Assembly: GCF_964204865.1 (NCBI RefSeq)
Contig: NC_135259.1
Span: 9,248,974 to 9,312,973 of the forward strand
Direction of reading: 5' to 3'
From: Styela clava
Lineage: Eukaryota > Chordata > Ascidiacea > Stolidobranchia > Styelidae
DNA: 64,000 bases
Below the pieces are notes generated by a model. The model had not been told where the DNA came from. It ran no database searches and saw only the letters and a list, made by a program, of their open reading frames with translations. Shown in pieces: positions 37,310 through 50,308 of the stretch; position 1 is the first letter of the stretch, and each line of letters opens with the position of its first letter. Made by a program: the position numbers and the translations under genes.

Positions 37310-39151
37310 TGGCTATATTTTTATTGCCTACTTTTTGCTACCGCCCGTGACTCACGTTGGTGTAAATTTGGTTTTAGAGATCTTAAACATCTTTCCGAGC
37401 GTACCAGGGATCATCAATCTTCTATGGAGCATCTGGACAATGCAGTAAAATACCGAACATTCGGAAATGTTAATATTGCAGCACAGTTGGATGAAGGACG
37501 CGCGGTTTCTATTCGTCGGCACAACCAAACGTCGAGAAAAACCGCCATGTTCTAGGTCGATTGATAGATGTTTTGAAGTTCATTGGTTGTCACGAGCTGT
37601 CCCTCCGTGGGCACGATGAACGGGCTGGCTCTTCTAATAGAGGGGTATTTTTGGATATGGTGGAATACACCGCATCCCTAGATACAGTATTGAGAGATCA
37701 TCTTGACGCCGCAACTGTTTCGAAAGGGACATCTAAGGATATCCAAAATGATTTGCTCGACTCAATGTATAAAATGTATTTACAACATTTAGCTCTGGAA
37801 ATTGGGAATTGCCAGTTCCTTTCGATTCAGTCTGACGAGACAACTGACATCACGTGCGTTTCCCAACTGGCTGTGATTTTTCGGTTTGTGAAAGATGGTA
37901 AACCTACCGAGATATTTCACAGCTTTGTACCAATCGTTGATCGCACGGCTTGCGGGATATCGGCTGTACTGAAAGAAGTGTTAGAGCCTTACAACGCGAA
38001 GTCAAAATTGATAGCTCAAACTTATGACGGCGCGGCAGTCATGAGTGGGTCGAAACATGATGTTCAAGTTTATATAAAAGAAGATTTACCTTATGCGCAT
38101 TTTTTACATTGTTATGCACACCAATTTAACCTCGTTATTAAAAATATGTGTCTTGATACTCTTGATACCCCTCTCGTCCGTATATTTTTTGCAAATGTTT
38201 CGGGGTTTTCTTCATTTTTTTTCCGTTTCGCCGAAGCGCTCTGACCTCCTTTGCCAGATATGTAGCCGCCGTCTCCCAGCTTGTGCACCAACACGTTGGC
38301 ACTTCCAATCACGCGTGGTGCAGGGCGTGTCCGAAATTAGGTCTGAGCTCATTGAGTGTTTCAATGGCATTCAGAGCTCTCCGGTTTGGGACGAACGCTC
38401 TGTGAGGGAGGCGGTAGGTCTAAAGCGTCTGCTAGAAGATGGTGAGTTTTCATTTTTTCTCGCGTTTTTCTCCAGAATATTCTATCACGTGGATGTATTA
38501 TACGGCGCATTGCAGTCAAGGCTATTGGATGGAGCGTCTGTGCAGTCGTGTATTTCAGACTTCTGCGATGCTGTATCTCGTATCCGGGAAACAATAAAAT
38601 ACGACGACACATGGAGTGCTTCTTTACGCCGCGGGCAAACAACGCAGCGTTTGATTTTGTCTGCAAAGGGATGCTGTGACATTCTGGTGAATCAAATAGG
38701 CGATCGTCTGCGCACTGAACACCTTGCCGCGTTCTCTTTGATGAACCCCAAAATTTTTTCAAAATTTGCGTCAATTTCCCATCCATTTGTTGGCTACTGT
38801 CTCCAAATTTTACCCCATGATAAACGTGGGTAAATTGGAAAATGAATTGCGATGTATATACACCAATCAAACTTTTTTGAACATCACATCAACTTGCGCG
38901 CTCTATGGGTTCCTCATAGATAACACTCTAGTAACTACCTTTGCGGCGTCTGCAAAATTTTCAGCACGCTGAAGCGTAAAAAAACGTATCTCAGAAACAC
39001 AATGAAGCAAGAAAGATTAAATTCCTTGGCTGTTTTATCCATTCACAGAGACGTTATTTCTGGGATGCATGACTTTAATCAGCGCGTTATTGAGCATTTT
39101 GCTTCCAAGAAACCGCGGCGTGTTGCATATGTTCAAGCAGTAGAAGTCTAG
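37310..39151 (+). pseudogene. Broken hAT transposase, ZMYM1/TTF-finger type
   Basis: Frame pieces in order encode a TTF-type zinc-finger remnant (LYFYCLLF, then WCKFGFRDLKHLSER, 37310-37535), the DUF4371 core (LIDVLKFIGCHELSLRGHDE, QSDETTDITCVSQLAVIFR, AQTYDGAAVMSGS, LHCYAHQFNLVIKN, to 38244), and the CAPTRWHFQSR region to 38833. The C-terminal end NTMKQERLNSLAVLSIHRDV stops at 39151. At least four frameshifts separate these, near 37535, in the T-run at 38212-38222, near 38815 and near 38960. The enzyme cannot be made as one chain. I could not pair terminal inverted repeats. Confidence 0.85.
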
Positions 39152-41330
39152 CAGCATATATATCTATGAGTGAGCGACGCATGTCCTTATCTTTGCATTA
39201 ACTTTCCTTTCTTCATAGTAACGTTTCAAACCTTATTTTAGGTTTTGTCTGCTTTCCCGAAGTTTCTGTTGATATGTCATTGTATTTATCTGGGTAAATA
39301 TTGCCTTTCCTTTTGAAAGAGGTTTCAAAATAAACTATGTCTATATTCATTAATCCCTTGGCTTGGACCGGTTTCAAAGACACTTTCTTATCGTTAAAAA
39401 TTGTCGCTTTTGCCGATTGGTTGTTACCGATGGAATGGTTTTTATACTCATAAAATGATGGGAGAACGTACAGCGCTCATCCTGTCCCCGTAGATGGGGG
39501 TGACTTGGTCCCGCAGTAGCTTGCCCCGGTTGTCAAAATGACCACGCGCCGCCACTGCCTTTGTCCTAATGCAAAATTACACAGACGAGTTCTCAGTAGG
39601 CTACTACGTCATTAACGGGACATACTAATTTGTGTTCGAATTCGGCAGGGTGGACTTCCGATTCGAATCTCACACAAACGTAATCCACTTTATGCAAGCG
39701 GAAGACGCCAAAAATTGTATAGAATGAAACTTTCCACAAGTTAAGCTTTGCCCACTGGAAGTACTTGTGGTACCAAACTATACTAGACCCCAATTTCTCT
39801 CGTTTTCTCGTCACAACGATCACGATAGGAGAGAGATCGCCGGCTTTAGCAAGTTCGTCATCGGCGGCGCAGATGATATTTCGGGCGATCGTAATTATAC
39901 TTTGGCAATCCCAATGACGTGTGGTGACGTCGTAGTGACGTAATTTTTGGATGGCATAGTCAGGTGGGGGTTAGGAATAACACATGCAAAATTCGTTATG
40001 ATGCGCCCACCGGAGGTACCTGTGGTACTAAACTATACTAGACCCTACCAAGGCATTCTGGCATAGTTCGTAAGCTTGGTACCGTAAAAGCAGGTAACTT
40101 CGGATGATTTCACTATATTATGAACAATTTCTCCGCCGTTTATTGTTCAATTAAAGCCAAACTTGGAATATAATACATTGAAGCCTTTCTCCTCGCGATA
40201 AACTCGGTTTCATATCAATCAATACTTTTTTTCATTCAAATTATTGACTTTATTTGCCTGCCGATCTGTATTCCAAATGTTTATAACTTCGGATGGCCAC
40301 TTTTCGCTTTGCGTCACTTCGTCGTGAGAGAGAAATGTCTGCGTGATCAGTGACGCGTGATAACGTCGCTGCGTAGAACTTACGACGCCGTGATCCGTTT
40401 TGCGTGTCGCACACTGACGTTCATCTATGACGGCCGTTTTTGTGATTATTAATTCTTCCGGGTCGGCGGACATCAAAGTTTTATATATCTGGTGTACCCG
40501 TGTGTTTACATCGGCAACAGCTCTTGAAGACAAGAAGGACTGATATCAAAACCCAAATTAATTTTGTTCTGATTTAATCTTATGTGTTGGCTTTGATCTT
40601 ACTTATCACCGTTTGTATACTATTAATCGTTCGAGTTTAAAGCGAACGGTGATATTATTATCGTCGCCGAGATGGAGATATTTATTAAGACGATGATTGA
40701 TGTTGTTATGCTTTGCACCCGCGATTGTGCGAATACTGAATTTTTATTTATAATAATGATTGAATAAATCGGCCGTTATGCATTTATACTTGTCATAAGG
40801 CTTTTGGTCCTGATAGCGGGTCGGACACTAATTATAACTATTTCCCTCCAGTTTTAACTTTTTTTTTGAACAAAACAATACCCCAACGGTTATTATAGCT
40901 AAAACCGTTACCGACTAATTCACAATTTTATCTGCGGAATTTGCGAACTCAGCACTTTACTCGACGATTTTGACAGTGTCGCGCCATAATTATTACCGCT
41001 AAATGCTTCAAAATACAACGCATGTAATAATTTTGCCCAGCCCTATTCCTGACGTTTCGCAAAACTAAACCATTTATCTCTTGACTATTCTTAATTTCAT
41101 GAAAGTGCTATATCTTGCTATTATGATCGTTTCAATACGAAACAAAAATGAGACAACATGGGACAAATGAAAATAAAAAACGGACGAATAAAATAAGTCG
41201 TGAAAGTAAAAATGGAAAACAATTTTTAATACAAAACAAAATAAAACGAATGAGAATAATAAAAAAGAAAAATGGATGATGAATTACGGTAGGTAGTAAA
41301 AGTAAAAAAAATGGAAGTGGACAACAATAT
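39152..41330. other. Non-coding, with fragments of the 42.3-kb MITE family
   Basis: Copies of the MITE right end occur in the same orientation at about 39757-39793 and 40012-40048 (each ends ACTAAACTATACTAGACCC or close). Between them lies DNA matching 42321-42767, including TTCTCTCGTTTTCTCGT and GTCGTAGTGACGTAATTTTT. A 104-codon minus-strand frame at 40219-40533 has no recognised domain. Confidence 0.5.
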
Positions 41331-41334
41331 GGAA

Positions 41335-41702
41335 CAGTGTAGCTTGTGGCCGTGTTGATAATTCAGATATAATGTATTCACAGGCAGATAGACATGAAAC
41401 GGATAAAAACGCCAAAAACCTCCAACCTCCTGCTGTGTACACCTGTGCAGAGTTTCATGCTCACCTGTGCAACATTCTACTCTTAATATATTATCATCGC
41501 CGATCGTAAAACCTTGTCATTGTGATAGTATAGATACGCGTATCTGGCTGTTCATCAGCCTTACGTATCAACAACATCTATACGGTCGAAGAATGCCGAA
41601 ATGTTAACACACAAATTTAATGTGCATTAATCGGATTCACAATAAATAAACAGCATATGACCGGGGCTATAATTAAGTTTTTGTAGGATTTGGTGACGAG
41701 GA
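41335..41702 (+). mobile_element. Possible solo LTR with primer-site remnant
   Basis: The segment begins near TGTAGCTTGTGG, contains AATAAATAAA near 41643, and is followed by TTTGGTGACGAGGATCAGG at about 41689. The last string resembles the LTR edge and primer-binding start of Ty3/Gypsy-type elements (GGCGACGAGGAT). No second LTR, coding region or clear TG...CA pair was found, so this is tentative. Confidence 0.3.
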
Positions 41703-42320
41703 TCAGGTAGGAGTTTTCACTTTATATTTAACTACACGTGGCGCCACATAGTCTGGCGTTCAAATGTCGCAGCGAGTTACGCACGAGCTACGCAATGTGA
41801 CGTCGGCCTTAAATGGAGCGAATTTGAATCACGTTGTTGACGTCACGTTCAGCGTAAGCACCGTAACGTCGATATTTTGACGAAATTTTTAAATCAAAAT
41901 AATATATTTTACTTGAATCTCGTACGACATCTCGTGATCACTGTAATTTTCCTTGTACATTGTGTATGCCCTCTAGCGATTGACGGTCTTTTAGTGAAGT
42001 TAGCGTCGATAGAAGTCGCTATTTTAGCCGCTCAAAAGCGAGGTGTCAATTTTTGGCAAAAAGGTGATTTTTTGTGTCAAAAAATAAATCCTATTAGGCG
42101 ACTGAATATGATAAGAGATTAAGATATATATGGACTCTCTATAGAAACTGCCAGAAGCAGAATATGACGTAATTTAGTCGAGATATAAACGATTGAAAAT
42201 TTCATCCGAAGTTATAAACCATCCGAAGTTACCTGCGTTTACGGTACCGGTAATAGAAAGGTTTCATGATATCCAACGGTTTCAGAAGCTCTTTGTCAAA
42301 CCCCTAAACATCCTCCATCC

Positions 42321-42767
42321 GGGTCTCGTGTAGTTTCGTACCTAACGTACTTCTAGTAGGTGTAGCATAACAATTTTCTGACATGCCAATTGCCAATCCT
42401 AACCCTCACCTGACTACGCCATCCAAAAATTACGTCACAACACGTCATAGAGCTTGCCAAATACTCGTACGATCGCCCGAAATAGCATCGGCGCCGACGA
42501 TAAAGAACTGACTAACGTCAGCGATCTCTCTCCTATCGGGATCGTTGCGACGAGAAAACGAGAGAAATGGCTGCTCGATTTCGGGTTCTCGTCTGCGCGT
42601 CTTGGATGACAGTTCGCATAGTTTGAAGGGCTCTATTACGTCACTGTGACGTCGTAGTGACGTAATTTTTGGATGGTGGGGTCAGGTGGGGGTTATGATT
42701 GACATGTGAAGAAATTGTATAGCTACGCCTAGTAGAAGTACGTTAAGTACGAAACGACATGAGACCC
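42321..42767. mobile_element. hAT-size-duplication MITE, 447 bp
   Basis: Ends are GGGTCTCGTGTAGTTTCGTA and, reading inward from the right, GGGTCTCATGTCGTTTCGTA. Similarity continues for about 46 bases. The flanks CTCCATCC (42313-42320 and 42768-42775) are a perfect 8-bp target duplication. The interior contains TTCTCTC / GAGAGA complementary segments and CCATCCAAAAATTACGTCAC repeated inversely near both ends. No coding capacity. Confidence 0.88.
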
Positions 42768-43565
42768 CTCCATCCTGCCATCTGATTCCAGGGGTTCGAT
42801 TAAACCCGGGTCACTGGGTTCAGAAACACTGCTTCAAGTGCTTCCGATACAGCGATAGCAGGATACGGTAGGGAGCCATCATAAATCTGTAAATGGCAGT
42901 TTCATGGTACCGTAATCGAATGGCTGAATGGGCCCTGCCAGATTGAGTTTTCGTAAGAAGTGAAAAACGTCCCAAGCAAATTAGGTATGCGGTCCTTGTT
43001 TTGATATCAAGGCAGATTGAGGAAAATAGGAAAATATTTTAAAGAAATAATAATCCCCATATTAATTTCTTTGACAACTTGGACTTGCTGCAGTTCAGCA
43101 GTTGCAGATTTAGATAATTCAGTTATTTTTCACCCCATCTGCTCGTCTTTTTTGCTGTTTTTCATGAACAAATTGTGTTGATCTTTCATGGGAATGTAGA
43201 TCAATAGATGTTAATGACCACAGAATGTAATGAAAGGCGAAAGCCTCTTGTTGAAATCGGGATGTAAGGTTCAATCATTTCCACCATAGTTCCGTAGTTC
43301 ATTGTTTTGTTATAGTCTATCCTATTGCAGTATTGGATTGTCATAGAATCAGCCTTATTCATTCTCTTTTCACAAGATGGGATTGGTGGGGTACGGTAAC
43401 TGTTTCATCAGACTGCAAGATAAGAAAAAAGCATTAACTTAAGTATTTTTCAGAGACTAATACTACAGGACTACAGGTTAAACCAAATGTACTACAGTAC
43501 TAGTACGACTAACTGTGCCACCCTGTTCATAGGCAATACTATAATGTGATATAACAAATGTCAAT

Positions 43566-46500
43566 ATGGGGAATGGATCATCAAAATTACCATGGCGTCG
43601 GGACAATGCAAAAAAGACCATGAAAGTCAAAGCTACCCATAGATCCAATAGCATGTCCGGTGCTGTAGATTCAGACAGAAGAGGATCAGGGATGCAAAGA
43701 GTATGTATACGTTTATACTCTAGTTTGGTCTAGTCCTTCCTCCTTTAACTTATCATTCAAGTTTTTTGTATATATCATATATGTGATAATAGAATTACGG
43801 TTAAGTATTACTGTTTTACAAATTCAATTTAGTTCAATGTTTTATCAGAGCAAAGTTGGCCATGTGTGCAGTTTTTATCAATGCTGACAATTGTGCTTGT
43901 CTGAAGAAAGAGTCTAGAATGAACTTTTATTTCACTATTTTAGCATATACATTAATATATGCAAGTTACATATAATACATTGTTTTTCATTGTTCTTACC
44001 AATCTTGCACGCTCCAATCAAATCACACAGTACTACAGAGTTTTGGCTTTAGCCAATCGAAAATCTACAAATTTGGATTATGGGGGAATTTCAATGTGAG
44101 ACTTTAGAACCATTATTAAAGAATTCATAAATCAATCATTTTTTTCTATGTTTTGTGAATTTGGCACCATTCTAATATTAGTCAGAAAACTCAGTTTTGC
44201 TAGGTTGTAAATATCATCATAAGAATTGACGTTAGGCATTGAACAAATTTGTAATTGTATTCATCATCTCAAGATTTCAAAAATTTTCACCAATACCATT
44301 TTGTTGGGATTCATATATAAATTTCTAATCTTTAACTGAGGCCACTTTTATCATTTTATGTCAATAATAATGGATCTATTGCGTAGGTTGTAAAATGTTG
44401 TTTACTTTGGAGTATTATGACAACCAGGTATCTTTTTGTCCAGCCAACTTTTATATGCGTGTGGTTTCATATTCTTTATGGATCAGCAATAAGCCAGCAT
44501 CAATGTATTTATTGAATATGATCAAACCTAAACTTGTTATACAAATATTGGTTCATGATAAATTTCATTTGTTTAAATATGAAAAATCAAGCATGATTAC
44601 TGATGATTCTTATCGCTAGGAAGTAATCTATTTAGGTCCATGTTTGGGAGTTTCATTATTCAACCACCCATTTTTGTTGTCAGTCCCTGTACTTGTACTG
44701 CTATGCTAAGTAATTTATATTAATTGATGTTTCTATTCTATTCCAAACAGACGTGAAATATCCTATTGTTAGTAGAGGAAATAACCATACACGCCTTATT
44801 CAAACTTAATATAAATTTTCTTTTGTTAAAAGGGGATATTTCACCCATCCGCCGTTTCATCTAATTATTTGTATCTTGCCCTCTTGTATTAAAGGTTGCA
44901 CACCCCTGGTGCAGCAGGGCACACTAATTATATTTTTGTGAATAATATTCCTACTATTATATATTACTGATTGAAGCTTTTTTATCATCATTGTAACTAG
45001 CCATAATTTGAGCGATTATTTTCGTTTCTCATTTCAATTGCACTTATTTACCATGCACAGTGCTGTATTGGCAAATTATTTTATTTATTCTTCATTCTTA
45101 GAGGTGACTTGACCAAATTCTATGCTACGCTATGATTTTGTGTTGTAATTTCATTTTTTTTTTAAATAATTCTAATATTTGTTTTCAGGCCATGACAGAT
45201 GGTGCTCTCCAGGTCAATTTTAAAGAGAGTTCATTTCTTGAATCTGTGGATCAAAAATTGAATGGAATATCATTTGATTTAAAAATAAATGACCTCAATG
45301 GTAACGCAATGTCCAATGCAAGCAATAATACAGATGGAAGCGGTTTGACTCTCCTCCCTACTGTGCAACGAAAAAATTCTGATATCAAGGTTTCTAAATA
45401 CAGAGATACAATTTCTGATTTAGAATTGTACAATCTTATTATTGCTGAAACATGGCAAGGCCACCCTCAGATTCATGATACTGGATACTTGCTCTTGCTA
45501 GATTGCAGGTAACTTCCTAATTTAAATTATGGTTATAATTAGAGGTAGGCACTTAGTATATTTATCAAAAATTCGTTACGTACATGTTGAGGCGAAAGGC
45601 TTTATTAATAGAGTTTATATGACCATTCGCTCCAGCCGATTTAAATTAAAAACATATTTACCTATCTTTGATTAGAAATTTTATTCGAATTTGTAAATCA
45701 ATAACCACTAGAAATTAATGACTATTTTTTGGGGAATATAAATAGATCAGGAAATATTTTCACATTTCGAATATAGCATATAAGACAACTAAAGGTCTTA
45801 ATTTCCAATCATAATGTTTTCTTTCTATTCATCTTATTCTCATGTTGTTGAAAATGTAACCTCTGTACTACATTTCTGTATAGCCTTCCTTTTTATTTTT
45901 GACTACTTGTCAAAATAATCTTCTTCAAATTCATACACTGCCAGATTGAACAATATATCAATGGTAAATTGAAATTTTTGTAGGGAAAAATCTGAGTACG
46001 AAGCTGCACATATCATCACGAGTCGCCATCATTCAGCTTTGTATTCAGAATATGGACTACTCATGCCAAGTCAACTCAAGCTTTTTCAGATTATTATTTT
46101 GTGAGTACATGAGCGACATGCCATCTTCATTTCACTCATATTTGTACAGGAAATTGATCAATCTAGAAATAAAATGTCAATTTCTGACTGAATATTTTGT
46201 ATTTTTTTTAATTATACTCAATTAGCATGCTGGAATGTTATAAATGAATTAAAACTCTTATAAAAAAAAAAAAATTTTTTGAATGTAAATAGGGTGCAAC
46301 TAAGTTATTATATTATAAATCATTATTGTGATTAATTACAACATAACAATAGATTACTAAATAATGTTTTTATAGTTGTTTATTTAACTCGTATTTATCA
46401 ACTTTGTATGGTATTTGAATTCATTTTATTCTATAACTCCATTTTCGATTTTTTTTTGAAGTATTCAACCCTTCTGTATGCATCATACTTTTCAAAGTTT

Positions 46501-48319
46501 CAATGAAATGTTTTAAAATAATCAGGTACAGCAATTCATCTTTCTGCAAAAATATTCTGGAGATAAGTAAGAAATTATCAGAAGACGAAGTTGAACATTT
46601 TCTTCTACAAAGCGGTTCATCACAATTTTTTGAAAAATATCCATTTTTATCTACTCAAGGACATTATTTAACCAGTGATATGAGAAACACATTACAGGTA
46701 TATAGGTTTTTATCAAAACAGATAACAAAACATTCCATAGTCAGATATTTTATCAATTCTTCATTGGTTTATAAACATATTCGAATTCTGTATTGTATTT
46801 TCTTTTTCTTTCGATAGTTTTTGTCGCTGTTTTTAATGATGGCTAATAATATTGAAAATTTGATTCTCCTATATTAAGATATATTCGAGTCTGTATTGTT
46901 ATTGTTTTGTAACGAATTACCCTTCTGTTTTAGGCAAATCCATAGTTTCATAATTGTACATATCCCAAATAGTATAGCTCAGGGTGGTCCAAGGTTGCAA
47001 GATTGAAGGGCTGTATTGACAAGTACCGATAACGACCTCTCAAATCGATCACAGGACGTCATTCCCATAGGCCTTGTTTTGACAGTTTCAATTACAACCT
47101 TGAAATTTCGTGATTTTAGCAAATATCATTCTCGACATTGGTATTAGGAGAAGGGTTTGAATCTCGTAACCCAACTCCAGCACGGGACGTGTTGCGGCCC
47201 GCATGCTAGGGTTCGGACCACCTTGGTATAGCTGGTAACATGCTGGTTGAGTGAAACATGGTCGTTGCTATATATCTGTAAAATTAAATTTGTACGCTTT
47301 GTTTAATAAATACCATTCGGTTCAGACCATGCCATCAGAAATTCTACCAGGACGATTATACCAGGGTAATGCAAAACATGCATTGGATTCATACATCATA
47401 ACATCGCTAGGTAATTATCGAAGTTTTAATCATGTTACTCTTAATTTTAAAATATCCAAGTGGATCTATTTTGCAGCAGAATTTTGGTAAATAACGAACA
47501 ATCACAAAATTTAGCATAAATCATGTTTTACATATAACATTGGTTAATTTCACAGAAGAGAAAAAATATTATCTACCTCAATCTTTTGAAGCTCAGAATA
47601 GAACCTATTTTGGTTTTGGTTTTCTGGACTTCTCTATTCAGTTTAGTCTAGGTATAAATATTTTTGATCGAAAGTAGGTACTTCATTGAAATAGACCCAT
47701 TTTTTCATCAAGATCCATGGATATTGAATAAGTTGACCAAATGAAAGAATTGAATCAGCTGTAAATCAATGTTTGTATACTAGTTGGCTTCAGAATGAAT
47801 GCTTGCATTGCCTTCTTTAAATGAGTCTGTCATATACCTTCTATTTCAGGTATCTCACATATTGTTAATGTCACTCTGGAACATCCAAACAGATTTGAAG
47901 ATACTGTAAAATACTTGCGGATTCAACTTGATGATCGACCTCAAGTTGACCTTCACGCTTGGTTGCCAAGAACCAGTGAATTTGTGCAGTCAGCTATTGG
48001 TAGAGTGAGTATTAAAAGTCAAACAACTGAAAAACATGAAAATGGAAAAGACTCCGGTGACAATCGAACTCCTGGTGATGTGAGCAGTAAAAAAGAAGTA
48101 GTACTTGTTCACTGTAATTTAGGTAGAAGCCGCAGTTCCACTGTAGTTTTAGGATATCTGATGCAAGCGTGTAGGATGACTCTGAAAGATGCAAGTCGAT
48201 TACTAAAAGACTGCAGACCAACTGTCCGCCCTAACATCGGTTTTCTTGAACAGTTACTGCAATATGAAAAAGAGGTGTTTGGTAAAAATGTATCTGATTT
48301 GAATGATCTGCCTTTTTAG
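43566..48319 (+). CDS. STYXL1: STYXL1-type dual-specificity phosphatase with rhodanese-like domain, six exons
   Basis: Exons: 43566-43700, 45189-45508, 45984-46100, 46526-46697, 47326-47410, 47850-48319; 432 residues. Introns are GT...AG with matching phases. It starts MGNGSSK, an N-myristoylation signal. A rhodanese-like domain spans about 115-235, with YLLLLDCREKSEYEAAHI around 143-160 and FEKYPFLS later. The catalytic domain starts with MPSEILPGRLYQGN (about 250) and contains YLRIQLDDRPQVDL (general acid Asp304 or 305), VVLVHCNLGRSRSS with nucleophile Cys365 and Arg371, then MTLKDASRLLKDCRPTVRPN. The order of domains and the EKEVFGKNVSDLNDLPF end match STYXL1 (MK-STYX), whose human form lacks the catalytic Cys and is inactive. 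Here HC-X5-R is intact, so activity is expected. Longer than the human protein (313) through the N-terminal extension and a hydrophilic insert at about 330-357. A second possible start is the ATG at 45192. Confidence 0.88.
46980..47225. mobile_element. hAT-type MITE in STYXL1 intron 4, 246 bp
   Basis: Termini are CAGGGTGGTCCAAGGTTG and GGTTCGGACCACCTTG. The flanks GTATAGCT (46972-46979 and 47226-47233) are a perfect 8-bp target duplication. The GCGGCCCGCATGC stretch near the right end is typical of these elements. Non-coding; splicing of the host gene appears unaffected. Confidence 0.92.
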
Positions 48320-49617
48320 GTTATAAGTACAGTTCATTTATGCTTCTGTTTAAAAACCTTAATAAAATTTCATAACTGAAAAAAAAATTTCCGCTCAAAT
48401 TTATATAATTTGTACAGCATACGCGCATTCTTGGTTTCACCACAAACATTGGTACCACAAAGGCCTTCCTGGTCTCCCTGATATGCTAAATTTTTGTTCT
48501 AATCAAAACTGAAAGAAATAACTGGTCATTCTTCAGAATTTTGAATCCATAAATCGAAGCTCAAAAATTTCATGTTCAAACTAAGGATTTTAAATAGCAG
48601 ATACATTGTGTCAAATACTACATAGTTGGACTTGGACACACTCCATTGTAACAATATTTTTTATACCAATGCATAATGCGCACTCCTTTTTCGGAAGACT
48701 AAATTTGACATTGGAAATTTGTATTATACATGGAGAAATACTCATTTTGAATCAGAAATTTTTCACTCATGCATACATAATATGTCCACGTTTTCAACAA
48801 TTTTTTTTATATTCATATCAGTAGTATCACTGTTAGCAATGTTTTTATTTGTTACTGTTTTGTTTTTTTCACTTTAGTTCCATTTGCACATGCAGTAATT
48901 TTTTTTTATTCTTCAAAGAATATCACTTTATATACTTAGTGGACTTACTAGTGATCTTTATATATAGCAATATGTCTGTTGGTACGTTTTTTTATTTCCA
49001 CCCATAATATCTTGGTCAATTTACATTTCAAAGTTTCGTCAGTAATGTGTCAACTCTATAAATAGCGTTTTGTTGATACATTCGGTATTTAATTTTAACC
49101 AATCCTTTTTCTTTTCCAAAATTTTTTCCCATCTGGTCTGCAATCTTTCCTTCCATGTTATTTCTTTAATCTGCTTGTGTTCTGTTTTTGGCTCAAGTTG
49201 TTTTGTGCAATTATTCAGTAACATAAATATTACGTTAGACTCGTGTATGTCATTCCAAAATGCTGAAGCACTAATACTAAATAATCTGATTTTAGACTAG
49301 GTTATCACAGTAATCAATTTTTATGTTAATTTAAATTGCTTGGTGTTAATTTAGATTATGTTTCTAGAAATTGGAAGTAAACTCTAAAATTAAATAGCAT
49401 GGTAGTACATTTTTAGTACATATGTGATGGAAAGATGATAAGATGCCATAATAAAGCAGTAAATAGTACATACAAGTGTTTCTTTGCCAGTATGGATATG
49501 ACAAAAAAACATTTGTTTCAACTAGCTATAATGCAAAATGTACAATTCATGCCAAGTAGATTTAATTATTCAACAGAAAAACACGAAAAATCAGTTCTGG
49601 TATTTAAATTAGTATTT
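48320..49617. other. Intergenic downstream of STYXL1
   Basis: AATAAAATTT at about 48361 is the likely polyadenylation signal of the phosphatase gene, about 40 bases after its stop. The rest is AT-rich with no convincing exon or transposon end. Confidence 0.5.
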
Positions 49618-49866
49618 TTATTGTGATTTTGCCGCTTTAAGAAGATCTTTGCCCTTGCTGATAAACCCATCATTGCATGACATATGAAACATCAGTTCAG
49701 CTTTAACGAGATTAAAGTTTAGTTTGTTTTTACTGTTGGTCCAAAGCGCATTCATATTACTAAACACTCTTCCACAATTAGCGTTTGACACTGGAATTGA
49801 CAGGACAAATGACACAAGACGTAAGAGTTGTGTATCGCCTGGCTGCCGTGTAAAAAAGAACTTCAC
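49618..49866 (-). pseudogene. hAT transposase C-terminal dimerisation fragment
   Basis: 82 codons encode the hATC dimerisation region, with LRLVSFVLSIPVSNANCGRV and KNKLNFNLVKAELM, as in ZBED/KIAA1586-type hAT transposases. Nothing of the catalytic core lies upstream in frame, so it is a remnant. Confidence 0.8.
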
Positions 49867-50308
49867 CCATATATTTGAACGTTAAGCGTAAAATTTCAGT
49901 GCGAACCTTTTTCATCGCACATCTTCTCACAATTTACCGCAGTGAAAACTTAAGCCTGACCATTCAATGTCATTTTTAAAAGCAAGTGGGGTTATGAAAA
50001 ACGAATGGTCATAATCGTACCATTTGTGTAAGTATGACAAACCACGTTGAAAGTTAGCCCAGCCCGGGACACTGGAAGCCAAACGTCAATTCCGGGACGG
50101 TTGGTAGCACTATCCTTGAGGCGTCGACGCGCTCGGGGGTTCGAGCACCGAATTTCCGTATTTTCACTAGAATTTCTTGGTCGACTAGCCAAAGAGGTAC
50201 CTCACGGAAAGAAGGATAAATCAGAAATATTTTACATACTAAACTTTTGAAATGATAGGCCTCTGATGTTTCCAAGTGTTTGGGTATTTGACAAACCAAA
50301 CTTATCTT

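Noticed and set aside
38093-38833. 246-codon plus-strand frame as an independent gene
   Set aside because: Its first third is an out-of-frame reading of the hAT core; the rest continues the same transposase after a frameshift in a T-run.
44885-44925. GTTGCACACCCCTGG as a hAT terminus
   Set aside because: No matching opposite end or target duplication found nearby.
46261-46276. A-run as a retrocopy tail
   Set aside because: It lies inside a STYXL1 intron with no adjacent gene-derived sequence.
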